Origin: Tieghemostelium lacteum
Taxonomy: Eukaryota; Evosea; Eumycetozoa; Dictyosteliales; Raperosteliaceae
Length of the DNA: 64,000 bases
Direction of reading: 5' to 3'
Assembly: GCA_001606155.1 (NCBI GenBank)
Contig: LODT01000051.1
Location: 969,788-1,033,787 of the forward strand
This document shows positions 10,915 through 23,211 of this stretch, piece by piece. Within the stretch, counting starts at the first letter, position 1; each line of letters begins with the position of its first letter. The position numbers and the translations under genes are program-made. The notes under the pieces were generated by a model that saw nothing but the letters and a program-made list of their open reading frames with translations, did no database searches and was not told the origin of the DNA.

Positions 10915-13900
10915 ATGGATTATTTTAATAGTAATAATATTAATAAAAATAATAAAGGTAAACCACCAGACCTTTTAAAAGTCAAAATAGGTAGTCCACC
11001 AATTTATCTAAGTGTTGATGAAATGAGTACTCTAAAGAAACTCTGTGTGAAACATGTTGGAAAACCATTGATTATGGGTTGTAAATGTAAGAATATTTTG
11101 TTATGTATAAAATGTAGTATATCTGATCATCGTGTTGGTTCACATGATTGTAAATCATTGACTGCCATTGAAAAGGATGTTTGTAAGAAACATAATGACC
11201 CGATACTGGCTTGCTGGGATTGTGGTGTATTCATGTGCTTTCAATGTGATGAAGAGAATGGTAATAGTCATGCTACTCATGATTTTGGTTGTTTCATGTT
11301 AGAAAAAGTTCAAGTCTCTGATAATCTAATGAAGTATCTAGAATCTCAAAATAATAATAATTCAATTGTAGAATTAAAAGATGAGATCTCTGTAAATTCA
11401 AAATTACTACCATCACCAATTACTAAACCTACTATAACGCCACCATCATCACCACCATCATCACCACCAATATCATCAAATTCATTGTTACCACCACCAC
11501 CACCACCACCACCTTTATCACCATCAGTTTCACCAAAATTCACTCTTTTACCATCTACATCACTTCCACCAATACCATTACTATCAACACCACCTCTAAC
11601 ACCAATTTCATCATTACCATCATCACTACTACCACCACTACCAATTTCATCACCACCATTAACAATACCATTATCAAATTCACTATTACCACCACCACCT
11701 TTATCACCATCAGTTTCACCAAAACTAACTCCACTACCATCTTCATTACTTCCACCAACACCATTACTATCAACACCACCTCTAAAACCACTTTCACCTC
11801 TCCCACCTTCATTATTAATTCCACCACCATTTTCAAATGATGAAATTCTAGAATTTCCTGAAATTCCCATTATCACTGACCCAACCCCACAACAACCAAA
11901 ACTACAACCACAACAACCTCAGCAACCACAACCACAACAACCAAAACTACAACCATATCCTCAAAAACCTCAACAACCAAAACCACAACCACAACCTCAA
12001 CAACCAAAACTACAACTACAGCCTCAACAACCAAAACTACAACCACAACAACCTCAGCAACCACAACCACAGCCTCAACCACAATCTCAACAACCACAAC
12101 AACTAGAACAACAACAACCACAACAACCACAACAATCTCAACCACAACTAGAACAAAAACAACCACAACAACCTCAGCAACCACAACAATTTCAACCACA
12201 GCTAGAACAACAACAACCACAACAACCTCAACAACCACAACAATCTCAACCACAACTAGAACAACAACAACCACAACAAAACCAAGTTGTTTTACAAGAA
12301 AAATTACAAGAGAAAACTCAAATAAAACCAATGTCACCCTTAGAAGTAAAGGAAATTGAAAAGTTAATAACACCACCACCCACATACAGCAATGAACAAC
12401 CAAGAATATTAATTGGCTATATGAATGAAAAAGAAGAAAGAGAACATCAATGGGTATTGAAATCACAAACTGGATCAGTACAGGATTTGAAAAGAGCTGG
12501 CGACTATTATTCATCTGTAAAGAAATATCGTACTGCTTTCACTTTCTATAGTATGGCTGCTGATAAAAATAATATGGATGCTATAGTTCAACTCAGTAGA
12601 CTGTCAATGGGTATTGGATATGGTGAAGAGTTAGTTGAGTCAAATCATAAAATGGTTTTGAAATGGGCTCGTTATGCTGCTGAATCTAAACATGCTAAAG
12701 GACTACATTGTCTAGGTACACTCTATAAAAATGGTCTTGGAAATGAACTCGAAAAAAATCATAAAGAGGCTTATAACTATTTTAAAGAGTCTGCTAAACT
12801 TGGATATATTGGTGCTATATTTGAATTTGGGTTATGTCTATGTCATGGTATTGGTGTTGAACAGAATCTAAAAAAAGGTTTGAAATTCATAAAATTGGCT
12901 GCTGATAAAGGTGATCCAAATGCTAATCATGCTATGGGACAGTATTGTTTTAATATATCAATGAACTTGGTTAGTGCAAGTACATGGTTTAAAACTACTG
13001 TTAGATTAGGTTACAAAAAGGCATTTTATGATATTGGTAATTGTTTGAGATATGACACACCTCCAAATTACCAAGAAGCTTATAAATGTTATATCCAAGC
13101 TGCTAGAGATGGTGAACCAATGGCATTGTTAAGTATCAGTGATCTGTATGCAGAAGGTAAAGGTGTTGAACGTTCATATAAACATGCACGTTTATTCTTA
13201 CAAAAAGCCAAAGAATACAATGTAGAAGGTGTTGATAAACTCTTGGATAAACTCAATGCCTTACAGGATATTCCAATATTCTCATCTAACAAAAATGATA
13301 GATGGGAGACTCTATATGAAAATGAAGTAACTAAAGATGAACTCTTTATTCTTTCAGCTCAAATACCAGGATATTATGAGAAACAAGGTATAATCGTAAC
13401 TCCCAAATCACCTCGTGTACAAGATAAAGAAAAAATCTTCAGTGGTACACCTTCCACATTTATTGGTGAAATTTACTTTGGAGCCAATTTCAAAATTGAT
13501 TTTAATATCCCATCTGGTGCCACTCCCCTTGATAATGATAATATCATGTTCCAATCTTCAAGTAAATCAACAACAACAACAACAACCACTACTACTACAA
13601 CATCTTCATCCTCTTCATCACATAATAACAATAACAATAACAATAACAATAACAATAACAATAACAATAACAATAATAACAATAATAATAATGGTTATAA
13701 TTATTATTTTTCACCTAATCAGGAGATACCAAAAAAACAATTGATTGTAAATATTGAGGGTATTACTGGACCTATTGCTGAAAAAAAATCTATATTTAAA
13801 CAAATATTTGGATCATTGTCATTGTCAAGTTCACTTTCACAATCAGCTCAATCAGAATCATCATTAGCATCTTCATTTGATACTTCAACACTACTACAAA

Positions 13901-15031
13901 GAAAATTCATTGATAGACCTCAGGGTAATACTAATGTAAATCATCCAGTACCAAATCCAGATATAATTCCTGATTTATCTTATCAACTTCCAAAGGGTAG
14001 TGAAAATCCAAAAACTGATACTGAATTTGATGATATTGTCAATACCTATCTTGATAAACTCCAAACTGGTGACTCAACTAAACAAGCTGCTAGAAATGCT
14101 ATAGAAGCTTGTAAAGAATTGAAAAACTATTCCCCAGGTATTGTTTTTACTGGTACACTATTCCATCAACTAGGTAACAAAAAGAGAGCTTACCCCTTCT
14201 TTAGAAAAGCTGCTAAATTGGGAAACCCAAGAGGTTGTTTTAATGTTTGTATTTTATATAAATTTATTTAATTGAGTATCTAAAGTATTAATATATTCTA
14301 TTATATAGGCTGCTCTTTGTAAAAGAAAAGGTGAAGGTACAAAGAAGGATATAAGTCTAGCATTAGATTTTGCAAAAAAGGGAGCATCTCTTGGTTACCA
14401 AGAATGTTTTAAACAAGTTGGTTGGATGATTGCTGAGATTGGAAATGATCTCTTAGATTCTATTGCATGGCTTAGAAAATATATTGATGTTTCAACTAAA
14501 TCTGCTAAAGATCATATATTGGTTTACAATAGACTAGGTCAATTGTATGCATTAACTGGTGATTTCCATTCAAGTTTTTTATATCACCATTTAGCTTGGA
14601 ATTATGATGTCAAATTTGAAACTGATTCTGCAGCAACTCTAGGTAGTTACTATTACTATGGTATTGCATGTGACGTAAACTATAGTACTGCTCAGACTCT
14701 ATTTGAATCAGCTGGTTACAATAACTACCCTAGAGGTTTTATTGGGCTTGGTATGATGTGTCTTCGTGGTCATGGATCTCGTCCTAATTATGCTTGTGCA
14801 TTGGTCTTCTTTGATAAAGCTGCTCGTATCAAGTACAGTAAAGATGGTAAAGTTTACAGAGAACCTCAGATGTATGCCAATAAAGCTGAACCTTTGGTAC
14901 ATGCTATGGTACAACCAATCCAAATTGCTGAAATTATTCAACAACTCAATGTCTGGGAAGACCACTATGATTTGGTAAAACTAAATTATAGAAAGTTTTT
15001 CAACCAATCTAACATGTTTGATGGTAAATAA
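10915..15031 (+). CDS. B-box zinc-finger and Sel1-repeat protein
   Basis: Two exons, join(10915..14244,14309..15031), 1350 aa. The 64 bp intron (GTTTGT...TATAG) falls inside a Sel1 repeat, and splicing gives GNPRGCFN-AALCKRKGEGTKKD, which restores the motif. Two B-box-like Cys/His fingers lie at about residues 44-80 and 87-125. A Pro/Ser/Leu-rich segment (about 165-310) contains an internal duplication, followed by a Pro-Gln repeat region (about 320-460). A block of Sel1-like repeats (about 510-780, e.g. YKNGLGNELEKNHKEAYNYF, DLYAEGKGVERSY) precedes a Thr/Ser/Asn linker (about 880-930), and a second Sel1 block runs to the C-terminus. Sel1 repeats form helical scaffolds for protein assembly; B-boxes bind zinc. 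No catalytic domain is visible and the cellular role is unknown. Confidence 0.85.
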
Positions 15032-15136
15032 TATTATTATTTCCATATTGTACAGTATTTATCCAACATTTTGTTTTATCATTTTTATTTTAGTTTTTAT
15101 CATATAATTATCTATCCTCATTTATTTTTAAATTTA

Positions 15137-15680
15137 TTAATTATTGAATTATCATTGTTGAACGTTTTAAAATTCAAATATCTTCCAATTATTGTAATTT
15201 TTCCTCCATTCTTATTGATTTTACCTTCAATTCTTTCAATTAAAGGTTTCAATTGAATCAAAATAAAACATCAAAAAATTTTTATCTAAAAATGGGTAAT
15301 GTTGTTTGGTTTTTTATTTTTAGAACTATTCAAAATCAGTTAAACAACTCCATTTGTAAAGATATTCAACAATTAATCAACAATAATTCAATGATAATTT
15401 GTAAACATTCACCAACAATATCAATCAATAATAATCATTTAAAAATCAAAATTGATAATCAAACATCAAATCAAAATATTAATTTTGAATTTCAATCACC
15501 AATCATTCATTCAATTGAATTTCGAGCAAAAGAATCAGAGACAACTCAATTTGATATCATTGGTGAGAACTTTGGAAATGATAAATCATTAATTCAAATC
15601 AAGGTTAATGATATTCTGATTGACAATTCACAATTCAATATCAATGAAATATCATTTGAAAATATTCAAATTGAAATGAT
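15137..15680. pseudogene. Broken, half-inverted copy of a TIG-protein exon
   Basis: Bases 15262 down to about 15137, read on the - strand, copy about 17362-17475 of the intact gene (QLKP.IERIEG.INKNGG.ITIIG), at roughly 92% identity. Bases about 15335-15680, read on the + strand, copy about 17485-17830 (NNSIC.DIQQL through ENIQIEMI), with about 13 substitutions and one 3-base indel in about 340 bp. The two halves adjoin in the source gene but here point in opposite directions. The + half sits in an intact short frame (15253-15765; first ATG at 15292, MGNVVWFFIFR) that ends in unrelated residues. It lacks signal peptide, membrane segment and most domains. Confidence 0.8.
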
Positions 15681-15828
15681 TTATACTCATAGTATTATAC
15701 ATTTCAAACCAAATTTATTTAAAAATAAAAATAATGGACAATTTACAAAACACCAAACAACATAATCTATTTTTAGAATAAAGCTTTTTTTGTTCAAAAT
15801 TATTTTATTTTTTAATTTTATTCACAAA

Positions 15829-18295
15829 ATGATTTATCATCTATTATTATTTTATTTGTTTTTGATTTTCTTTAATCTAACTTTATCACAAATTACAAGT
15901 GTATATCCATTAACAAATTCAGAAACACAATTAACTTTAGTTGTATCTTTCAATCAAGCCATTAATATCACACACATTACAACTGATAAAAGTAATCAAA
16001 CATATATTCCTAATTGTAAATTAAACTTAGTAAACAATAAGTATAATTGTACTATTAACTTAACAAGTAGCTCAAGAACTGAACAATATACATTTTATGA
16101 TTCATTAAATCCATCTACTATTTCATACGTAGTAGAACTACAAAAAAAATTTGGGTTACAAGTTATTTCCCAACCTTCACCAAACAGTAATTCATCAATA
16201 CTTCAATTTAACGGATTATATTTTCAACCATACATAGAAAATGGAGAAATATATGATTTAATAATCAAATTTTCCAACTTGGGGAAATTTTATACCTATC
16301 AATATTCAAAAGGAAATGTTGAAATTACAAGTTCAACAACTTTTGAAATCAAAATGCCAGATTCAATAGGTAAAATTGATGGTTTGATAAATGATATCTA
16401 TAATTTCTCAACAAATTATCAAAGTTTGTATAAATTTTCTATTTTTGAATTGATATATTTAAGCATCATAATAATATCAAAACACTTTTATAGACCCAAA
16501 AATATCATCAATTTCATTTGAATCAAATGAATTTATAATTTCAGGTGATAATTTCGGAAATTCAATTTATTCAAATTATTCTGAAATCAAATTGAATTCA
16601 ATTGTTCAACAACAATCATCTTATATCATTGATAATAATAGAATAATATTACAATCAAATTATAATAGTAACTTCTCAAATCAATACCATTTTGATATTT
16701 CAATTGCAAATATATCATTATCAGAACAATATATATATTATAATAGTAGGTATCTACATTTGTTTAGAATTAATTGAATTCTAATATATTCTCTTTTAGG
16801 ACCAATCATTAGTTCAATTAGCCAACTAAATTCTTATAATTCAGGTACAATAACAATACGAGGTGATAAGTTAAATTGTAAAAATGAAAACAATTCATCA
16901 TCAACTATTGAAGTAAAGATTGGTGATAAATTATGTTCATCACCTTCGAATATTATTGAAAATCAATTTAATTCAATCAAATGTTCATTACCTTCTGGAA
17001 ATGAATTTGATGAAAATCTTGATATCAATATCACAATCGATAATGTATCAAATATTGAATCACAAATTAAATTCACTTATAATATTCCTTCAATTTCAGA
17101 ATATCATCCTGATAATAATAATAATAATCTCATTCTAATTGGAAATAATTTTGATAACAAATTTGGATCAATTGATAAAACAAATATCACTTTCAATGGA
17201 ATCACTTTTAAATTAAATAACTCAATTAATAATTCAAAAACATCAATAACAATCAATTTATCAAATTTCACTTTAAATAATGATAATAATTTGAAGAATG
17301 GATATATTCAAGTTCACACACCATCAAATAAAACATCAAATTCATTTTTGATTCAATTGAAACCATTCATTGAAAGAATTGAAGGTAGAATCAACAAGAA
17401 TGGAGGTGAAATTACAATAATTGGAAAATATTTGAATTTTAAAACATTTAACAATGATAATACTTCAATTATCATTCAAAATCAACAAAACAACTCTATT
17501 TGTAATGATATTCAACAATTAATCAACAACAATAATCCAATGATAATTTGTAAACATTCACCAACAATATCAATCAATAATAATTATTTGAAAATCAAAA
17601 TTGATAATCAAACATCAAATCAAAATATTAATGTTGAATTTCAATCACCAATCATTCATTCAATTGAATTTCGAGGAAAAGAATCAGATACAACTCAATT
17701 TGATATCATTGGTGAAAACTTTGGAAATGATAAATCATTGATTCAAATCAAGGTTAATGATAATCTGATTGACAATTCAAAATTCAATATCAATGAAATT
17801 TCATTTGAAAATATTCAAATTGAAATGATTTCGAATGATGAAATACAATCAATCACAGTGATTGCCAACAATCTATCAAGTAATACTTTACCATTTGAAA
17901 TTACAATTAATGATAGTAATAAATCAAGATTATCAGGTGGTATCATAGTTGCTATAGTTTTAGGATGTTTAGTTGGTATAATATCTATTGTGGTTGTTTC
18001 TCTAATTCTAAAGAAAAAGTTAAATAGAAATAGAAAAAGTGTAGATACTAAAATGGAATCGATTGCCGTTGACCAAAATAGTAAACCTAATGACTTACCA
18101 AACAATAATAATAATAATAACAATTCCAAAAAAAAGTCAAAAGATGTAGAAAAGTCAAATGGAAAACAAAAAGATAGTTCTAAGACCGGAGCATCCTTTG
18201 AAAATGTTTTTGGACAATCTGCACATGATATTCCTAGAGGTAAAGTAATTGATGGTACAACTTTAGTCCAACAAGAAGTTTCTGGTTCTTTTTAA
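15829..18295 (+). CDS. Tgr-like TIG/IPT-repeat transmembrane protein
   Basis: Three exons, join(15829..16423,16494..16745,16800..18295), 780 aa; introns are 70 bp (GTTTGT..ATAG) and 54 bp (GTAGGT..TTAG). I chose the ATG at 15829 because it opens a clear signal peptide (MIYHLLLFYLFLIFF...LSQ). IPT/TIG-like units follow, each beginning P.ISSI or P.I..I with a G.NFGN-type strand: about residues 200-283, 284-370, 372-470, 500-560 and 580-650. One membrane helix (GGIIVAIVLGCLVGIISIVV, about 664-686) is followed by a basic, Asn/Ser-rich cytoplasmic tail of about 93 aa. Many Asn-X-Ser/Thr sites suit an extracellular protein. Dictyostelium Tgr proteins of this design act in cell-cell adhesion and kin recognition. 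Which member this is cannot be told. The start codon lies only about 150 bp after a broken copy of its own exon 3. Confidence 0.82.
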
Positions 18296-18492
18296 AAATT
18301 ACACTAATGTATATAATATAATATAAATAATTATCTATTTTTAATATAATAAAGTGAAAACAGCAATACATAGCTGAGGTGTTGAAAATTTTTTTTTCAT
18401 TTTCAAATTTTAATTTTTTTTTTTTTTTTTTTTTTTTGTTGTTAATAAAAAAAATTTTGATCTTCTTCCTCTTTTTATAAAAAAGCATCATC

Positions 18493-21400
18493 ATGGTATG
18501 AATATATTACTTTTAAATTAAAATGAGGAATAAATAAAACTAATTGAAAAATGATATATTAAATAACATAATAGCCATTAAGATTAGATGTTAAAAAAAA
18601 GTTATCAACTAGATCAGATAGAGTAAAATCAGTTGATATACATCCAACTGAACCATGGATATTAGCAAGTTTATTCAATGGAAATGTTTTTATTTGGAAT
18701 TATGAAACTCAAGTAAATATTATGATAATTTAGAGATGAGGATAGATAGATACAGGCTGAAGATCAAGAATATTCATATATGTTTACCCCTTTTTTTAAA
18801 ATTAAATGTAGAATATGGTTAAATCATTTGAAGTCTCACCAGAGACACCAGTTAGAGCTGCAAAATTTGTAGCTAGAAAACAGTGGGTTATAGCAGGTTC
18901 AGATGATACATTTATTAGAGTTTATAATTATAATACAATGGAGAAGATTAAGAGTTTTGAAGCACATGCTGATTATATTCGTTGTTTAGTTGTACATCCA
19001 ACATTGCCACTCTTATTGTCAAGCAGTGATGATATGTCTATAAAGTTATGGGATTGGGAAAAGGGTTGGAATTGTGTGCAGGTTTTTGAAGGACATTCAC
19101 ATTATGTAATGAGTATTGCATTGAATCCAAAAGATACCAATATCTTTGCCACAGCATCACTGGATAAGACTATTAAAGTGTGGTCTATGAACTCACCAAA
19201 TCCACATTTCACTTTGGAAGGTCATGAAAAGGGTGTCAACACTGTAGAGTATTTTAGCGGTGGTGAAAAACCCTATCTCATTTCTGGTGCTGATGATAAA
19301 CTTGTAAAGATTTGGGATTATCAGAATAAGAATTGTGTTCAGACTCTTGATGGTCACAGTAATAATGTAAGTGTTGTTTGCTATCATCCTGAATTACCTT
19401 TGATTCTGTCTGGTTCCGAAGATGGTACTGTAAAACTCTGGCATTCTTCAACCTATAGATTAGAGAAGACACTAAACTATGGTATGGGACATGTATGGGC
19501 TATGAACTTCCTTCGTGGTTCTAATTTCATTGGGTTGGGTTACGATGATGGTACTGTAGTTCTAAAGATTGGTAAGAATAAACCACCAGTATCTATGGAT
19601 CAAGGTGGTAAAGTAATCCTTGCAAGACATAATGAGATTAGAATTGCCAATCTTCAATCGACATTTGAACGTGAGATTCAAGACGGTGAGAAACTCACTG
19701 GTATCGCTACTAAAGATCTAGGTAATTGTGAAGTCTTTCCACAACGTTTACAACACAATAACAATGGTACTTTTGTAACTGTTTGTGGTGATGGTGAGTT
19801 TATCATCTACACTGCCAGAGCATGGAGAAACAAAGCATTTGGTTCTGCATTGGAATTTGTATGGTCTGCTGTTGGTAGCAGTCAATACGCAGTCAGAGAG
19901 AATACCTCTCGTGTTAAGGTTTTTAATAACTTTACTGAACAACGTAATTTCAAACCAAATTTCTCTGCTGAGGGTATCTTTGGTGGACATTTACTAGCTG
20001 TCAGATCCAACAGTTTTGTGTATTTCTACAGTTGGGATAATTGTGATATCATTAGAAAGATTGAAATTGCACCCAAAAACATCTTTTGGTCAGAGAATGG
20101 TGAGTTCTTTGCTATTGCTACTGAAGCTACTACCTATATTCTACGTTACAATAAAGACTCGGTAGAAAAATATCTAGAGTCTGGTCAACCAATTGAAGAA
20201 GATGGTATTGAAGATGCCTTTGAAGTCGTACACCAATTTGAAGAGAGAATTGGTTCTGCATGTTGGGTAGGTGACTGTTTTATCTATGTCAATAGACAAT
20301 CAAAATTAAACTATTGTGTAGGTACTGAGATTGTAACCATCTCACATTTGGATAAACATATGTATCTGTTGGGTTATCTTCCTGAAACTGGTAGATTATA
20401 TCTTGCCGATAAGAATCTAAATATCGTTACCTATACTCTACATGTATCTGTAATCAACTATCAAACCTCTGTACTACGTGGTGACATGGATTCTGCTGAA
20501 AAGATTCTTCCAAAGATTCCACAAGATCAGAGAAATAGTATTGCTCACTTTTTGGAGTCTCAAGGTCACAAGGAGTTGGCTTTAGAGGTTTCTTTGGATT
20601 TGGACCATAAATTTGAATTGGCAATCCAATTGGAGAATCTACAGGTTGCACATGAAATTGCTTTGAAATCTGACTCCGAATCTAAATACAAGCATTTGGG
20701 TGACTTGGCTTTGAATAGAGGTGAGATTTCTCTAGCTGAAAGTTGTCTAAAGAAAGCTGAAGATCTTCCAGGTTTACTATTGTTGTATACCTCAACTGGT
20801 AATGCTAAAGGTCTTCAAGAACTTGCAACTCTATCTCAACAAAAGGCTCAGACTAATATAACATTTATTTGTAATCTCTTGTTGCCTAATGGTACTAACC
20901 AATGTTTAGAGATTCTCTCACAAAGTGGCGATAATGCTGAAGCTACTTTTATGGCACGTACTTATGCTCCATCTCAAGTACCACAAATGTTGTCAAAATG
21001 GAAGGAAAATTTAAAATTAATTAGTTCCAAAGCTGCACAAGCTCTAGCTGATCCAATTGATTATCCAAATCTTTTCCCATCCTATGAACAGTCTCTTAAA
21101 GCTGAAGCCTACTTTTCAAATGAATCTAAAAGAACTCTTCCAGCAAAGGAATATCAAAACATCTCTAGAAACAGAAATCTCCTCGAAGAGATTCAAAATG
21201 TATCTCAAGATGAAATTAACCGTCTTACTACTAATCTAAAACAAACATCTTTAGTTGATCTTGGAAATGATTCTTCTACAGACAATACTTCAAATAATCA
21301 TCAAAATGGTATCGATAAACAATCACATCAACAACAAACATCACCAACAACCACCACCACAACCACAACCACAACAACTAACACCAATAATAACAATAAT

Positions 21401-21637
21401 AGTAGCAGTACAACAGTTTTACCAACCAATATCGATTCACCACCAATTTTTACAAGTCCAACTAATACTATACAATCACCTCCAAAGAATACAACTTCTC
21501 TTATTGATGAAGATATAGTTCTCATTCCAACATCAACAAGTCCACTTTCTAATCCTTCAGTTGTCTCAACTCAACAAGAAGCAAAAACTGATGACCAAGA
21601 TGATTATCCATTAGATGGTGAAGATGAAGCTTTTTAA
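18493..21637 (+). CDS. copb2: Coatomer subunit beta' (COPI)
   Basis: Three coding exons, join(18493..18495,18575..18712,18812..21637), 988 aa. The first coding exon is just the ATG; the next reads [20 protein letters not shown], matching the known beta'-COP start MPLRLDIKRKL. Intron donors are GTATGA and GTAAAT. The N-terminal WD40 propeller (about residues 10-300, e.g. [45 protein letters not shown]) binds dilysine cargo signals. A second propeller (about 310-590) and the alpha-solenoid (about 600-830) follow. Beta'-COP is part of the COPI cage for Golgi-to-ER transport. The C-terminal 130 residues are a Thr/Asn/Ser/Pro extension ending in an acidic DGEDEAF. Confidence 0.95.
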
Positions 21638-21896
21638 TCCATTTATTTGATTTAATGTTCATTCATTTTTTAAAATATTGATAAATATATAACATAAAAT
21701 AATTATTATACTTTCTTTAATCCTTTGGAATTTTGTCTTTCGATTTTTTTGGCCTAAGTATTTTACTTGATTGTTTAATAAAAGATGATTTGAACATGTT
21801 TTGATGTGTGAATTAAAATAAAATGATTAATGTATTTGTTTTTTTTTTATTTTTATATTTTATCATTAGAAATTTGGCAAATAAAATTGACAATAT

Positions 21897-22883
21897 ATGT
21901 TAAAATTGAATTTGACAAAACCAATTAATATCTTTTTACAAAGTAGATATTTAAGATATTATTCGTCAAGTAGTAAAGAGTTACATACACAAGTTAATGA
22001 TGACCCAATTTATTTTCTAAGAGAATCAACCAAAGATATATTTATAATTGGCACTAGTCATATTAGTAAAAACTCGGCATTATCAGTTCAAAAGTTGATA
22101 CAAGATGTTAAACCTGATACTGTAGTATTAGAGTTATGTCAAAATAGATTTGAAAAAATGAAAACTGAAGAGAATTCAAAGAATCTAGAGATACATAACC
22201 CAAGATCATCGGTTCAATCTCTCATGGAAGATATAATCAATATGTTTAGAACACAACAATTGACTTCAGGAAACCTATTACAATCATTACTGAAACGATT
22301 TTACAATCAATTTAGATTACTAGGTATTATACCTGGTTTAGAATTTAAATTGGCAATTCGAGAGGCTGAAAAACTAAATGCAAATATTGTTCTAGGCGAT
22401 TTACCAATCAGTCAGACAATGAATGGTCTAATGAAAAATCTAACTGAGTTAGTACCTTTACTCAAAAATCCATCAAATATGACAATGAATAGAGATTTAA
22501 TTAGACTTGAGGAAATGATGAAACCACTTTCACATGTGTTATCCCGTGATCCTTTAGATACCGACGATTTAGAAAAGGAATTTAAAATACTTTTAACTAA
22601 TAAAAATCTAAGAGAAATGAGATCAATAATAAAGAAAACTGTGCCTGGTATCTATGATTCATTTTTATTCAATAGAGAATGTCATATAGCCAGATCAATT
22701 AAATCATCAAATGGAAATAGAATTGTTGTGGTAGTTGGTGCTATGCACTGTGAAGGTTTAAAAGAACTTTTAGAAAAAGATTTAACAAGTATACCTGTAA
22801 TTAGTAAAAGTGATATAAATCCAAATTTACCAATACAATTTAATATGGATTTATTTTCAAAATTTAAAAATTTATTCAAATAA
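21897..22883 (+). CDS. TraB-domain protein (TRABD-like)
   Basis: Single exon, 328 aa. After a basic, Ser/Tyr-rich N-terminus (about 30 residues, SRYLRYYSSSS), the TraB/PrgY fold begins with FIIGTSHISKNSA (GTxH motif) and VVLELCQNRFEKM. It continues with VLGDLPISQT (about residue 160) and ends with a VVVVGAMHCEGL (GxxHxxG) motif near 290. TraB proteins relate to the EreA/ChaN/Tiki fold with conserved GTxH and GxxH histidines. In animals and plants the family sits at the outer mitochondrial membrane or acts in bacterial pheromone shutdown; the exact reaction is unsettled. The N-terminus could be a mitochondrial targeting sequence, an inference from composition only. Confidence 0.85.
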   Translation: MLKLNLTKPINIFLQSRYLRYYSSSSKELHTQVNDDPIYFLRESTKDIFIIGTSHISKNSALSVQKLIQDVKPDTVVLELCQNRFEKMKTEENSKNLEIHNPRSSVQSLMEDIINMFRTQQLTSGNLLQSLLKRFYNQFRLLGIIPGLEFKLAIREAEKLNANIVLGDLPISQTMNGLMKNLTELVPLLKNPSNMTMNRDLIRLEEMMKPLSHVLSRDPLDTDDLEKEFKILLTNKNLREMRSIIKKTVPGIYDSFLFNRECHIARSIKSSNGNRIVVVVGAMHCEGLKELLEKDLTSIPVISKSDINPNLPIQFNMDLFSKFKNLFK

Positions 22884-23211
22884 ACCATTATATTATACTT
22901 AATTATTTATTTTTTTCTCAATTTAAATAATAATAAATAAAAAGAAATTGTAACAAATAAATTAGGGGCTTTTTTTTATCGTGTTGCTTCTTTTTGATAA
23001 TTTATTGTGATCTGATATTGTAATGGTCAATGGCACCATTATTTATGAAAAGTTGTTGGCAGATATTGATATCTTTATATATATATATATGATGTGGAAT
23101 ATTTATATCAATTTGATTTATGTTTTATCTGCCGCACATGTGGAGGTAGTGATGATTTTTTTGTTTTGTTTGGGTTTTTAGAAAAGTAGGGAGAGGTGAG
23201 AATATTATCAT
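22884..23211. other. Intergenic region between convergent genes, with a small hairpin
   Basis: These 328 bp separate the 3' ends of the TraB and GATA genes. They hold A/T runs, a TA run near 23083-23091, and an imperfect hairpin at 23021-23041 (stem TAATGGT / ACCATTA, 7 nt loop). No open frame or RNA gene is recognised. Confidence 0.4.
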
